From NCBI RefSeq assembly GCF_015277815.1, contig NZ_CP063813.1, positions 2,666,001 to 2,730,000 of the forward strand: a DNA stretch of 64,000 nt, read 5' to 3'. This DNA comes from Microbacterium atlanticum. Lineage in GTDB: Bacteria; Actinomycetota; Actinomycetes; Actinomycetales; Microbacteriaceae. Positions 18,717-27,685 of this stretch are shown in pieces (the first letter of the stretch is position 1; each line of letters begins with the position of its first letter). A program made the position numbers and the translations under genes. Under the pieces are notes generated by a model, which saw only the letters and a program-made list of their open reading frames with translations, made no database searches and was not told the DNA's origin.

Positions 18717-19108
18717 AACGCCACCTCGTACGACGCCCAGGCCACGTGCGACTCGTGGAGCGTCACCGCGACACCGGTGAGCCCGTTCTCACCGAAGGCG
18801 CCATCGCGCACCAGCTGGGCGAGGCGGTCGCCGATGATCTGGCACAGACGCTCGGTCGTGGTGTTGACGCCCGCGAGGTCGGGCTCGTCGTCGAGGTTGC
18901 GGTAGGTGAGCGACGCGACGATCTCCCGCACGGCGTCGGCGGCCTTTCCGATGTCGACCACGACGCCGTCGGCGTCCAGCGCCGCGGCGCGGAACGTCGC
19001 GTCGACGAGGAACGTCGCACCGTGCAGGCGCTGCGCGGGACCGAACACCTCCCCGCGCAGGCTGTGCGCGACCATGAGGTGATCACGGACGGTGACGCTG
19101 AAGCTCAT
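18713..19108 (-). CDS. 6-pyruvoyltetrahydropterin synthase/QueD-family homologue with altered active site
   Basis: Protein of 131 residues that aligns end to end with QueD/PTPS (VAHSL about 13-17, RLHG 27-30, NTTTE about 82-86, LHES about 117-120). The first zinc histidine (H15) and the second (H29) are kept, but the third is Ala (HGA instead of HGH, A31). The position of the catalytic Cys is Ala (A25), and the LDH motif reads LDD. It therefore probably does not carry out the standard PTPS or carboxytetrahydropterin reaction. The ATG start overlaps the dehydrogenase stop by 4 bases. Confidence 0.85.
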   Translation of the reverse strand: MSFSVTVRDHLMVAHSLRGEVFGPAQRLHGATFLVDATFRAAALDADGVVVDIGKAADAVREIVASLTYRNLDDEPDLAGVNTTTERLCQIIGDRLAQLVRDGAFGENGLTGVAVTLHESHVAWASYEVAL

Positions 19109-20133
19109 GCCGCACTCCAATCGATGGTGTGACAGAGCGGCCCGGCCGTGCCGTCCGCCAGCGCGGACGTGACGTCCGGCAACTGCCTCCACGATGAGCT
19201 TGCACCCAGCAGCGCGTCGAAGGCAGGGTCTTGCAGCAGGCGCACGGCGAGCGCTAGGCGGTCTTGCGTCGTGCGCCGCGATCGTCGGCTGGATGCGACG
19301 GCGCCGACCTGGCTGGCGCGGATGGCGAGGCGACGGGAGTGGAAGTCGGCTCCGAGCTCCAGCGGCACCGGCCGGTCGCCGAACCAGCTGGCCACGACCA
19401 CCTCGCCGTCGGTGGGTGCCGCTCGCAGAGCCACCTGCAGTCCTTCGGCGCTGCCGCTGGCCTCGATCACGACGTCCGCCCCGTCGCCCGCAGGCTCGGC
19501 CGCGGTGAACCCGACCCCCAGCGCGTCGGCCACGGCGCGCTTCGACTCGTCGACGTCGACGAGTGTGACATCGGCGCCCGGGATGCCGCGTGCCAGGCGG
19601 GCGATCGCGCCCCCGATCATGCCTGCGCCGACGATCACGACGCGGTCGCCCACGAGCGGGCGTGCGTCCCACAGCACGTTGACCGCCGTCTCGATCGCGC
19701 CGGCGAGTACTGCACGGCGCGCGGGCACGCCGTCGGGGACCACCGTCAGCGCCGCAGCGGGGACGACGAAGCGCGACTGATGCGGGTACAGCGCGAACAC
19801 CGTCCGCCCCGCGAGGTCGGGCGGACCGTCCTCCACGCGCCCGACGCTGAGGTAGCCGTACTTGACGGGGAAGGGGAAATCGCCCTCCTGGAACGGCGCG
19901 CGCATCCGGTCGTGCTCGCTGGCGGGGACGGCTCCACGCGCCACGAGCGACTCGGTGCCGCGGCTGAGGCCGGTCCACAGCGTCCGCACCGACGCCTCAC
20001 CCTCCGACGGGGGTGGCAGCCGCACCGGCCGGAATTCTCCCCTGCCCGGAGCAATCGCCCACCAGGCGGTCGCGTCCGGCTCCTCCCGGTGAACCGCGGC
20101 GGGTATGGTCGTCGTGTTCCCGGTGACCGGCAT
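19105..20133 (-). CDS. Zinc-type medium-chain dehydrogenase/reductase
   Basis: MDR-superfamily oxidoreductase of about 342 residues. The nucleotide-binding Rossmann motif is [17 protein letters not shown], followed by the acidic end of beta-2 in [11 protein letters not shown]. The classic catalytic zinc motif GHE and the four-Cys structural zinc loop are absent, so it may be zinc-free. First gene of the minus-strand operon. The start is uncertain: the ATG before PVTGN is chosen because it leaves a short divergent spacer to the phosphatidyltransferase gene; an ATG 57 bases earlier would overlap that gene. Confidence 0.85.
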   Translation of the reverse strand: MPVTGNTTTIPAAVHREEPDATAWWAIAPGRGEFRPVRLPPPSEGEASVRTLWTGLSRGTESLVARGAVPASEHDRMRAPFQEGDFPFPVKYGYLSVGRVEDGPPDLAGRTVFALYPHQSRFVVPAAALTVVPDGVPARRAVLAGAIETAVNVLWDARPLVGDRVVIVGAGMIGGAIARLARGIPGADVTLVDVDESKRAVADALGVGFTAAEPAGDGADVVIEASGSAEGLQVALRAAPTDGEVVVASWFGDRPVPLELGADFHSRRLAIRASQVGAVASSRRSRRTTQDRLALAVRLLQDPAFDALLGASSSWRQLPDVTSALADGTAGPLCHTIDWSAA

Positions 20134-20153
20134 GTCGAGAACACGGGGGGCGG

Positions 20154-20906
20154 ATGCGAAAAGTTCAGTGGACCCCCTGGTGGTGGGCACTCGGCGGCGG
20201 CGCGCTGCTCGTCCCGGCCGGTCTGATCGTGCCGCTCCCGCCGGCGGCGTGGGCTGCCGGCGGCGCGTACCTGATCGTGTCGACGTCGCTGCTCGCCCGG
20301 GCGCTGGGTCGCCGCGGCACGGAGCGGTTCGGGGCGGCCAACGTCGTCACGGCCACGCGGTCGATGCTCGTCGGCGTCGTGACGGCTCTCGTCGTGGCGT
20401 CGTTCTGGGGCGAGGCATCCGTCGTCCTTTTCGTCTCGATCGTCGCGCTCGCGCTCGTGCTCGACGGTGTCGACGGCTACGTCGCCCGCCGCACCGGCAG
20501 CGAGAGCGAGCTGGGCGCGCGGTTCGACATGGAGGTCGACGCCTTTCTGCTCCTCCTGCTCAGCGTGTACGACGCGCCGTTGGTCGGGTGGTGGGTGCTG
20601 ACGATCGGACTTCTGCGCTACGCGTTCGTGGGGGCGGGGTGGATGCTTCCCTGGATGCGTGCGACGCTGCCGCCGAGGTACTGGCGCAAGGTGGTGACGG
20701 CGGCCAGCGGGATCGCGCTGGCGATCGTGGCGTCGCAGCTGCTGCCGCCTGCGGCGAACATCGTCGTCGCCCTGGTGGCGCTGGCGCTGGTGCTCGAGTC
20801 GTTCGGCCGGGACGTCATCTGGCTGTTCCGGATGAACCCCGCGCGCCGTGAGCTCGTGTCTCTGGAGAAGGCCGCGACCGCGCCGCCTCCGGAAGAGAGC
20901 GGGTAG
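20154..20906 (+). CDS. CDP-alcohol phosphatidyltransferase
   Basis: Integral membrane enzyme of 250 residues that moves a phosphatidyl or similar phosphate-linked group from a CDP-alcohol to an acceptor alcohol. The complete family signature D-x2-D-G-x2-A-R-x8-G-x3-D-x3-D is present, with D104, D107, G108, A111, R112, G121, D125 and D129. About six membrane helices surround it. It is divergent from the dehydrogenase operon with only a 20-base gap, so both directions probably share one promoter region. A G-rich ribosome binding site (GGGGGGCGG) precedes the ATG. Confidence 0.93.
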   Translation: MRKVQWTPWWWALGGGALLVPAGLIVPLPPAAWAAGGAYLIVSTSLLARALGRRGTERFGAANVVTATRSMLVGVVTALVVASFWGEASVVLFVSIVALALVLDGVDGYVARRTGSESELGARFDMEVDAFLLLLLSVYDAPLVGWWVLTIGLLRYAFVGAGWMLPWMRATLPPRYWRKVVTAASGIALAIVASQLLPPAANIVVALVALALVLESFGRDVIWLFRMNPARRELVSLEKAATAPPPEESG

Positions 20907-20910
20907 GAAC

Positions 20911-21330
20911 ATGACCGAGACCAGTTCGCGCATGCTCTGGGTGATGCGCATCCTGAGCGCCATCGCGCTCCTCGCCGCCGGCGGGATCCACCTCTACCTC
21001 GCACTGAACGGCGTCGGCGGCATCCTCGGCGTGATGTTCATCCTCAACTTCGTAGCGGGGCTGGTGCTCGCGATCGGCATGCTCGTCCTCCACGGCCGGC
21101 TCCTTCAGCTCACCACCGTACTGAGCCTGCTCTTCCTGATCGCCACTCTCCTGGCGCTCGTCCTGGCCTTGACCGTCGGGCTGTTCGGCATCACGCAGGA
21201 CTGGAATTTCACGCTGGTTCCCGAGACGGTGATCGTGGAGTCGATCGGCATCCTGATCCTCGCCGTGACCACGGTCCTGGTATTCCGGCCGGCGCCGATC
21301 GCGCAGCCGGCGCGGCGCCGAGCGGCGTAG
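20911..21330 (+). CDS. Small four-helix membrane protein of unknown function
   Basis: About 139 residues with four hydrophobic helices (about 10-30, 33-55, 60-85, 105-125) and an Arg-rich tail. The ATG 4 bases after the phosphatidyltransferase stop, with AGGA upstream, is preferred over a longer in-frame start inside that gene. No family is recognised with confidence. Its tight coupling suggests work with the phosphatidyltransferase. Confidence 0.75.
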   Translation: MTETSSRMLWVMRILSAIALLAAGGIHLYLALNGVGGILGVMFILNFVAGLVLAIGMLVLHGRLLQLTTVLSLLFLIATLLALVLALTVGLFGITQDWNFTLVPETVIVESIGILILAVTTVLVFRPAPIAQPARRRAA

Positions 21331-21349
21331 CCCGCCCCACGCGCCGGAA

Positions 21350-21373
21350 CGCCCCGTCGCCGGCGACGGGGCG
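21350..21373. terminator. Bidirectional hairpin between convergent genes
   Basis: Perfect 24-base palindrome CGCCCCGTCGCC/GGCGACGGGGCG between the plus-strand small membrane protein (ends 21330) and the minus-strand MFS gene (ends 21398). It is placed to stop transcription from both sides. Confidence 0.65.
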
Positions 21374-21397
21374 GTCCGGCCCGCGGCGGCAGGGTGA

Positions 21398-22768
21398 TCA
21401 GGCGCGCGCCGGCACCGTCTCCGCGGCCATCCTCTCGTCGTCGAGGCGGTCGAGATCGTGCAGGGATGAACCCTTCGTCTCGCGCATCGAGATCACGGCG
21501 ATGAGCGTGACGCCCGCCGCGATGGCGAGGTAGAGCGCGACCGGGACGTACGAGCCCGTGCTCGACAACAGGGCCGTGGCGATGATGGGCGCCAGCGAGC
21601 CGGCGACGATCGACGTCACCTGATATCCCAGCGAGACGCCCGAGTACCGCATGCGAGTCGGGAACATCTCGGACATGATGGCAGGCTGCGGTGCGTACAT
21701 GAAGGCATGGATCATGAGCCCGAGGCAGATCGCCAGGATGATGACGCCGGGCGAGCGCGTGTCGAACATGGGGAACGCGACGAAGCCCCACGCGGCGGCG
21801 AGCACCGTGCCGATGAAGTACACCGGCTTGCGCCCGATGCGGTCGGCGAGCGCACCGATCGCCGGGATCACGATCATGTGCACGATGTGCGCGATCACCA
21901 GCCAGCTGAGGATCAGCGCGACGTCCATCTCGAGGGCGGTGCGGAGGTAGACGATCGAGAAGGTCACCACGAGGTAGTACATGATGTTCTCGGCGAAGCG
22001 CAGGCCCATGGCGGTGATCACACCGCGCGGGTAGCGCTTGATGACCTCGAGGACGCCGTAGCGCTGGATCTTCTGCTCCTCGGCCTGCCGCTGCGCCTCG
22101 AGGAAGATCGGGGCGTCGGTGACGCGGGTGCGCACGTAGTACCCGATCGCGACGATGACCACCGACAGCCAGAAGCCGACACGCCAGCCCCAGGCGAGGA
22201 ACGCCTCCTGCGAGAGGGTGCTGCTGAGCACGAGCAGCACGACGGTGGCGATGAGGTTGCCGATCGGCACTGCCGCCTGCGGGAATGACGACCAGAAGCC
22301 GCGCGTGCGGTTGGGCGAGTGCTCCGCGACGAGCAGCACACCGCCGCCCCACTCGCCGCCCACCGCGAAGCCCTGCGCGAAGCGCAGCAGCACCAGCAGC
22401 GCGGGCGCCCAGTAGCCGATCTGGGCGAAGGTGGGGAGGCATCCCATCAGGAACGTCGCGACTCCCACGAGGATGATCGCGACCTGCAGCAGCTTCTTGC
22501 GGCCGTATTTGTCGCCGAAGTGGCCGAACACGATGCCACCGAGAGGACGGGCGACGAAGCCGACCGCGTAGGTGACGAACGCCTGGATGATCGGCGCGTA
22601 GGGGTCGTCCGACGGGGGGAACATGATCAGGTTGAACACGAGCGTCGCGGCGGTGGCGTAGAGGAAGAACTCGTACCACTCCACGACGGTGCCGGCCATC
22701 GATGCGGTGACGACACGTCTGAGGCTCGACTGTTTCACGGTCGCCTCGGGTGCCTTCGGTGAGGACAT
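21398..22768 (-). CDS. MFS transporter, metabolite:H+ symporter (ProP/ShiA-like) family
   Basis: Twelve-helix transporter of 456 residues. The MHS subfamily signature is clear: MAGTVVEWYEFFLYATAA (about 24-41), the loop 2-3 motif GHFGDKYGRKK, and ALLVLLRFAQGFAVGGEWGGGVLLVAEH. Members import organic acids, shikimate, proline or betaine with protons. It is monocistronic with about 150 bases of non-coding sequence upstream. The substrate is not predictable from sequence alone. Confidence 0.92.
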   Translation of the reverse strand: MSSPKAPEATVKQSSLRRVVTASMAGTVVEWYEFFLYATAATLVFNLIMFPPSDDPYAPIIQAFVTYAVGFVARPLGGIVFGHFGDKYGRKKLLQVAIILVGVATFLMGCLPTFAQIGYWAPALLVLLRFAQGFAVGGEWGGGVLLVAEHSPNRTRGFWSSFPQAAVPIGNLIATVVLLVLSSTLSQEAFLAWGWRVGFWLSVVIVAIGYYVRTRVTDAPIFLEAQRQAEEQKIQRYGVLEVIKRYPRGVITAMGLRFAENIMYYLVVTFSIVYLRTALEMDVALILSWLVIAHIVHMIVIPAIGALADRIGRKPVYFIGTVLAAAWGFVAFPMFDTRSPGVIILAICLGLMIHAFMYAPQPAIMSEMFPTRMRYSGVSLGYQVTSIVAGSLAPIIATALLSSTGSYVPVALYLAIAAGVTLIAVISMRETKGSSLHDLDRLDDERMAAETVPARA

Positions 22769-22917
22769 TGCGCGGTACCTCCTTGTAGAGCGCTGTGCGG
22801 TCTGGGGACGACCGCCTGGGCGACACTACCTGACGGGCGATTCATGTTTCAAGCGCGGGTGCGAGCGCGCGCGGAGAAGATGCGTGGAAGTTCACGAAAT
22901 CGCCCGAGAAGCCCCGT

Positions 22918-23745
22918 TCAGATGAGATAGGCGTCGACGAGGAGAGCACCGCGGATGCCGCGCAAGGCGTCGATGAGCCGGTCGATGCTGCGCCCGGACC
23001 AGGTCGCCAGCTCGAGGTCGTGCGGCCCGATCGCCTGCAGCTTGCCCGTGCGGATGCGCACCACCTCCCAGCCGGAGGCGCGGATCACCCGGTCTTTACG
23101 GCGGTCCGCGTCCTCGCGCTTGCCCACGTGCTCGAGTCCGTGCCGGCCGACCGTGTCGTACTCGATCGCCACGCGCAGCTCGGGCAGGAGGAGATCGGGC
23201 CACACCTCGAGGTGATCGAAGAAGGGGCGGGCGGCGCGGATCGCGTTCGCGCCCCGCGTGACCGCGAGCCGCGACAAGACATCGGCGCGCACGCGACCTT
23301 CGGCCGCGGACGCGGGCTTGGGCGCGCAGGGACTGAAGAACGGCTCCCCCACCGGCAGGTCGGGTGTCTTCGGGCAGAGCGAGCGCTTCGACTTCGTGCG
23401 CGCCGGGCGCCAGGGAGCAGGCGCCGCGCGTATGCGCGGCGGGTCGGCGAGGACCGAGCAGTCCGGGCACCACGCGGACCTGCGCCGCTCGCGGCCCGGG
23501 CGCGAGCGCTGCTCGTCGGGAGTGGCCGCGAACCGGTGGCCGGCCTCACACTCCCACAGCAGCAGCACGTCTGCTGCCGGCGGGACCTGGGTCAGGGTGA
23601 TGCCTGCGTTGAGTTCGGGGTGGTACTGCCGGATCAGGGCGGGATAGGCCGCCCACTCCGCGCGGTAGGTGCCCACAGGGTAGGGCACCTCGCGGTCCTT
23701 CGAGAACTGGCGCCTCGCCCACCACAGCTCCACGCGCTCCGCCAT
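22918..23745 (-). CDS. Zinc-ribbon protein with Vsr/DUF559-like nuclease domain
   Basis: Protein of 275 residues. The N-terminal half holds a treble-clef-like zinc ribbon: WECEAGHRFAATPDEQ with a downstream CPDC pair. The C-terminal half has the PD-(D/E)XK-like core LPELRVAIEYDTVGRHG followed by the basic helix KREDADRRKDRVIRASGWEVVRIR, as in very-short-patch-repair-type and DUF559 nucleases. Single gene between the MFS transporter and the MBL hydrolase. No modification or restriction partner is adjacent. The biological role is unknown. Confidence 0.8.
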   Translation of the reverse strand: MAERVELWWARRQFSKDREVPYPVGTYRAEWAAYPALIRQYHPELNAGITLTQVPPAADVLLLWECEAGHRFAATPDEQRSRPGRERRRSAWCPDCSVLADPPRIRAAPAPWRPARTKSKRSLCPKTPDLPVGEPFFSPCAPKPASAAEGRVRADVLSRLAVTRGANAIRAARPFFDHLEVWPDLLLPELRVAIEYDTVGRHGLEHVGKREDADRRKDRVIRASGWEVVRIRTGKLQAIGPHDLELATWSGRSIDRLIDALRGIRGALLVDAYLI

Positions 23746-23816
23746 GCACGGACCTTAACCGCAACCTCCGACACCGGCGGGATGGCTCGTCGGGGCGGGT
23801 AGCGCCGCTCGCCCCG

Positions 23817-24626
23817 TCAGGCCCGGCGCCTGTCACGGATCCGCTGAGCCTGCCACTCGTGGATATCCGGCAGCCAGTCGAGCGGCGCGGACGAGCCGAT
23901 GCGGACGTCGTCGAGCGCGGTCCCGTCGCGCAGCGCCGTCACATAGGCGCGGTCGGCAGCGATGCGCTGCCGCAGATCGTCCGCGGTCCCGATCGCGCCG
24001 TGGCCGGGCACGACGACGTCCACGTCGCCGGCGATCTCCGCGAACAGCGTGAGCGCGTGGAGGTAGTCCCCGAGGGGATCGGCGGCTTCGAGATCGAGGA
24101 AGGGCATCAGGATGTCGCTGAGCATGTCGCCGGCCACGAGCACCCGGCTTCCTTCGATGAGAAGCGCGGCGTGGCCGGGCGCGTGGGCGCGGTGCTCGAA
24201 GACGCGCACCTCCGGCCCGTCCCACGGGACTCTCCGTGCGCCGTCCGGCAGTCCTTCGATGAGACCCAGCAGCGTCATCGGGATCTCATCGGCGTACTCC
24301 GGCGGAAGGCCTTGCGCGATGGCATCCGTCCAATCCGGCTGTGCGAGCAGGTCGCGGATGGATGCCGCGCACCGGGCGGTGCCGTAACGCGGCGCGTCTC
24401 GGAACTCGTCGTGCCAGAGCACGTGATCCCAGTCGGGGTGCGTGGCGAAGCCCGCGACGACCGGCTGCCCGAGTGCACGGAGGTCGGCCGCGAGGCACGC
24501 CATCTCGCCGGCGGTGATGCCGGGGTCGACCAGCAGCACGCCCTTTCGCCCCTGCACCACGGTGCAGTTGCTCTGGATGAACTCGCTGACGTGTACGAAC
24601 ACGCCGTCGGCAATCGGCTGCAGCAT
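23817..24626 (-). CDS. Metallo-beta-lactamase-fold hydrolase
   Basis: Protein of 269 residues. The metal motif appears as THPDWDH (about 62-68; a variant of HxHxDH in which the first His is kept and the second is replaced). The second-shell His is in HAPGHAALL, an Asp follows in VLVAGDMLSD, and the last His is in VVPGHGAIG. The fold is that of general MBL hydrolases acting on esters, thioesters or lactones. No neighbour indicates the substrate. It is the last clear gene before the tRNA-fragment boundary. Confidence 0.87.
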   Translation of the reverse strand: MLQPIADGVFVHVSEFIQSNCTVVQGRKGVLLVDPGITAGEMACLAADLRALGQPVVAGFATHPDWDHVLWHDEFRDAPRYGTARCAASIRDLLAQPDWTDAIAQGLPPEYADEIPMTLLGLIEGLPDGARRVPWDGPEVRVFEHRAHAPGHAALLIEGSRVLVAGDMLSDILMPFLDLEAADPLGDYLHALTLFAEIAGDVDVVVPGHGAIGTADDLRQRIAADRAYVTALRDGTALDDVRIGSSAPLDWLPDIHEWQAQRIRDRRRA

Positions 24627-24686
24627 CTTCGAATGCTCCCACGGAGCGCGGGTGACCGGACGACTCCTCGCGCGCCCGCGCGCGGG

Positions 24687-24785
24687 TCAGGCCTTCACCA
24701 CCTCGTGGGCGAGAGCTCCTTCCACCCTGAACTTCGCCTTCGGCGTGGTGGAGGGCACCCAGGACGAGCTGACCGTCTCCGTCAT
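24687..24785 (-). CDS. Possible 32-residue small protein at the island boundary
   Basis: Short open frame (MTETVSSSWVPSTTPKAKF...) between the tRNA-fragment terminator and the MBL gene. It looks protein-like in composition but has only a weak G-rich ribosome binding site and no recognised family. It could also be chance. Confidence 0.25.
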   Translation of the reverse strand: MTETVSSSWVPSTTPKAKFRVEGALAHEVVKA

Positions 24786-24804
24786 CCCCGGGCGCGGGAA
24801 CGGC

Positions 24805-24830
24805 AGAACCCCCGGAAATCCGGGGGTTCT
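24805..24830 (-). terminator. Terminator following the left tRNA fragment
   Basis: Hairpin AGAACCCCCGG-aaat-CCGGGGGTTCT directly downstream (minus strand) of the tRNA 3' fragment at 24836-24878. It looks like the native terminator of a tRNA gene. Confidence 0.75.
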
Positions 24831-24835
24831 CATCG

Positions 24836-24878
24836 GTAGCAGGAGCGGGGCTTGAACCCGCGACCTCACGATTATGAG
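24836..24878 (-). other. tRNA 3'-half fragment; left attachment-site repeat of genomic island
   Basis: On the minus strand this reads from anticodon loop CTCATAA (anticodon CAU) through variable loop, a perfect T-arm (GCGGG TTCAAGC CCCGC), acceptor strand TCCTGCT and discriminator A. The 5' half is missing: the sequence to the right of 24878 does not pair with the acceptor or anticodon stem. The same 43 bases recur exactly at 47970-48012. Anticodon CAU means elongator Met or Ile2; which one cannot be decided from half a tRNA. Confidence 0.85.
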
Positions 24879-25282
24879 GACTGACCAGGGATTTTCTTCC
24901 GATCCGCTTGGACCCGCAACCCGCAGGATTCCGCGGAATCTGCGGTCACTCGAACCATGCGAATCAGCCTCGATCCCGACGGTTGGTGGGCAGGATGTGG
25001 GCACGTGCGGGTAGCCGACCACCCGGGGTGTGAAGCGGAGACGGAGGGATTTCAATTCTGCCGAGGGCGATCCGGGTCAATCAGTCTGACCTGTCTCAGC
25101 GGAGAACTCCCGCGATCACCCGGATCCCGGTCGGGGCCGTTGAACCATCTTCAGTTCTGACTGGGACGTGGACTCATCGTTGCCTCGGGACTCGCGGTCG
25201 GGCTCAGCCGGTTCAGGTGGCCATCCCAGCGTCTGAATCCCAGAGGCCGGCAGTCCTCGGTGCATCGGGCCGCCCCTGCGAG
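24879..25282. other. Non-coding left edge of the island
   Basis: About 400 bases between the tRNA fragment and the GH3 stop codon. Open frames here are short and without protein-like composition. No integrase remnant, promoter or repeat was recognised. Confidence 0.5.
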
Positions 25283-27685
25283 TCAGCTCGAGGTCACCGC
25301 GATCGCCGACAAGAATGTCCTTCCGGCGCTCGCCAGCGCGCGCCGGGGACCAATGACGTCGAGTACGGTCTCGAGGGGGCGCGACTCGGCATCAAAGCTC
25401 ACCCACACGTTCACCGGCGAGGGCTCAACGACGAACTCGCCTCCAATATCCGTGTACCCCAGTTGCGCAGCATCCAGCGTGAAGGTCACTTGGCGAGACT
25501 CCCCCGCCGCGAGCGAGACCCGGGCGAACCCCGCAAGTTGCTGCGCCGGGCGGGTCGCGCCGGCGGTGTTGACACGTGCGTAGAGCTGCACGACGGTATC
25601 GCCGCCACGGTCGCCCGCGTTGCGCACGGTCGCCGCGATCCGCGCTGATCCGCTGGTTGTCATCTCGGCATCCGCAACCAGATCTGACAGCTCGAACTCT
25701 GTGTAGCTCAGGCCGTGCCCGAAGGTGTACAGCGGGGTCGCCGGCATGTCGAGGTAGTGGCGGTCGACGTCGGGCGGCAGCGGGTTGCGGTAGCCGGTAC
25801 CGGACCGCTGGTGATGGTAGACCGGGATCTGGCCGGTGTGACGCGGGATGCTGTACGGCAGTTTTCCGCTCGGATTCACCTCCCCGAACAGAACGTCGGC
25901 GACGGCCGCCGGACCGAACGGCCCGCCGTACGACGACACGACGATCGCGGCAGCGTCCTGGACCACCTGCGGCAGTGTGTACGCGCGGCCTTGAACGAGC
26001 ACCGCGATGATCGGCTTGCCCGTCGCGGCAACGGCCTCCGCCAGGTGCACCTGCGCGGCGGGCAGCGAGATGTCGGCCGAGTCGCTCGCTTCACCCTCCG
26101 TGCGTTCCCCGTTGAACCACAGACTCGCCCCGCCGAGCGCCAGCACGACGACGTCCGCGGCCTCAGCCGCCGCTACCGCCTCGGCGATCGCTTCCGCGCC
26201 GAGGTCGGTCGTGAGCGTGCTGCCCGTCGCGACGTGCGTGATGGGTGCGTGTCGGCCGATCTCGTCGACGAGCGAGGTTGCGCCCAGCCGGTCGCGGACG
26301 AAGTCTTCGATGGGCGTCGAGGGGAACAGGCTGTTGTTCCAGGCGGCCATGCCCGGGTCGATCCCGACCATGTTGCCCATGCCCCCACCCGACATGAAGG
26401 TAGTCATGTCGCGGAACGCTGGGTAGCTGTAGGTGGGGAACTGCAGCTTCACCGCATCCGCGTGGGGCCCGATGATGGCAACGCTTTGGGCATCGGCGGC
26501 GAGCGGGAGCAGCCCGTCGTTCTTGACGAGCACGACCGAGCGGCGAGCAAGTTCGCGCGAGAGCTCACGCCCCTCAGACGCCACCTCGGCGATCTCGATG
26601 CGCTCCGCGGGGTACGGGTTCTCGAACAGCCCGAGACGGAACTTGGCGGTGAGGATGCGTCGGACCGAGCGGTCGACGTGGGCGATATCGACGCGTCCGG
26701 CTTCGACCTCGCCGACGAGCGCGTCGCCGTAGCCGTACGGGAAGGGGAACTCGGTGTCGAGTCCAGCGGCGATCGTGAGGCGACCAGCGTCGGCCGGCGA
26801 GGCGGCGGCTCGCTGGCGAGTGTGGATGTGCTCGAGGGTCATGTAGTCGCTGGAGACGAACCCGTCGAAGCCGAGGGTGTCGCGAAGCAGGGTCGTGAGC
26901 ACGTCGGGGTTCGCCGCAGCGGGGACTCCATCGACGTCGGAATAGGAGTTCATGACCGAGGCCAGGCCGGCCAGCTGGATCGCCGCCTCAAAGGGATAGG
27001 CGAAGAGGTCGCGAGTGCGACGAGGGCCGCCCTCGTAGGAAGAGAGGTTCATGCCGCCCGTCGGCAGGCCGTAGCCGACGAAGTGCTTCGCCGTGGCGAT
27101 CGCACCGGTACGTAGGTCGTCACCCTGAAGACCTCGGGTGTACGCGACGCTGAGCGCCGCGACCAGATAGGGGTCCTCACCGTAGGTCTCATGCACACGA
27201 CCCCAGCGCGGGTCCAGCGCAACATCCATGTTGGGCGACAGCGCCTGGCGTACGCCGACGCGGAGCAACTGCTTGCGGATGGTGTCTGCCATCTCCTGCA
27301 CGAGCTCGGGGCTCCAGGTCGCCGCGAGACCGATCGAGGTCGGGAAGACCATGTGCCCGCCGGCGAGCAGCCCGTTCAGGGCTTCGATGTGCACGAGGAG
27401 AGGGACGCCGAGCCGGGTGCCCTGGACCGCGGCATGTTGCAGGTCGCCGACGATTCGAGCCATCGTCGCGGGGTCATCGACGCCGAAGTTGCAGATGTGG
27501 CCAGGTGCCTTGTTCAGCCACTCGTCGCGCACGGTCGGGGCGCTGCCGTCAGCCAGCACCAGGTACCACGGCGGTACCGAGACAAGCTGGTGCGCCTTCT
27601 CACGCACCGTCATCTGGGCGAGGAGGAGGTCGGCGCGCTCGGTGTCGCTGAGGCTGGTGTCGAGGTGTGCGGAATCAGGGGACAT
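25283..27685 (-). CDS. Glycoside hydrolase family 3 beta-glycosidase (BglX-type)
   Basis: Probably intracellular, since no signal peptide is seen; 800 residues. The GH3 N-terminal barrel includes ALSPNMDVALDPRWGRVHETYGEDPYL (about 148-174) and AKHFVGYG (about 199-206). The catalytic nucleophile Asp is in GFDGFVSSDYMTLEH (D280). The alpha/beta sandwich follows, then a fibronectin-III-like C-terminus starting around YTEFELSDL. The family releases terminal beta-glucose or beta-xylose. The ATG, preceded by GGAGG, overlaps the end of the MFS gene by 11 bases, so the two form one operon controlled by the TTGCGCAA site upstream of the MFS gene. Confidence 0.93.
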   Translation of the reverse strand: MSPDSAHLDTSLSDTERADLLLAQMTVREKAHQLVSVPPWYLVLADGSAPTVRDEWLNKAPGHICNFGVDDPATMARIVGDLQHAAVQGTRLGVPLLVHIEALNGLLAGGHMVFPTSIGLAATWSPELVQEMADTIRKQLLRVGVRQALSPNMDVALDPRWGRVHETYGEDPYLVAALSVAYTRGLQGDDLRTGAIATAKHFVGYGLPTGGMNLSSYEGGPRRTRDLFAYPFEAAIQLAGLASVMNSYSDVDGVPAAANPDVLTTLLRDTLGFDGFVSSDYMTLEHIHTRQRAAASPADAGRLTIAAGLDTEFPFPYGYGDALVGEVEAGRVDIAHVDRSVRRILTAKFRLGLFENPYPAERIEIAEVASEGRELSRELARRSVVLVKNDGLLPLAADAQSVAIIGPHADAVKLQFPTYSYPAFRDMTTFMSGGGMGNMVGIDPGMAAWNNSLFPSTPIEDFVRDRLGATSLVDEIGRHAPITHVATGSTLTTDLGAEAIAEAVAAAEAADVVVLALGGASLWFNGERTEGEASDSADISLPAAQVHLAEAVAATGKPIIAVLVQGRAYTLPQVVQDAAAIVVSSYGGPFGPAAVADVLFGEVNPSGKLPYSIPRHTGQIPVYHHQRSGTGYRNPLPPDVDRHYLDMPATPLYTFGHGLSYTEFELSDLVADAEMTTSGSARIAATVRNAGDRGGDTVVQLYARVNTAGATRPAQQLAGFARVSLAAGESRQVTFTLDAAQLGYTDIGGEFVVEPSPVNVWVSFDAESRPLETVLDVIGPRRALASAGRTFLSAIAVTSS

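Noticed and set aside
24836..24910. Complete tRNA gene
   Set aside because: Only the 3' half is present; no 5' acceptor strand, D-arm or matching anticodon 5' stem can be built.
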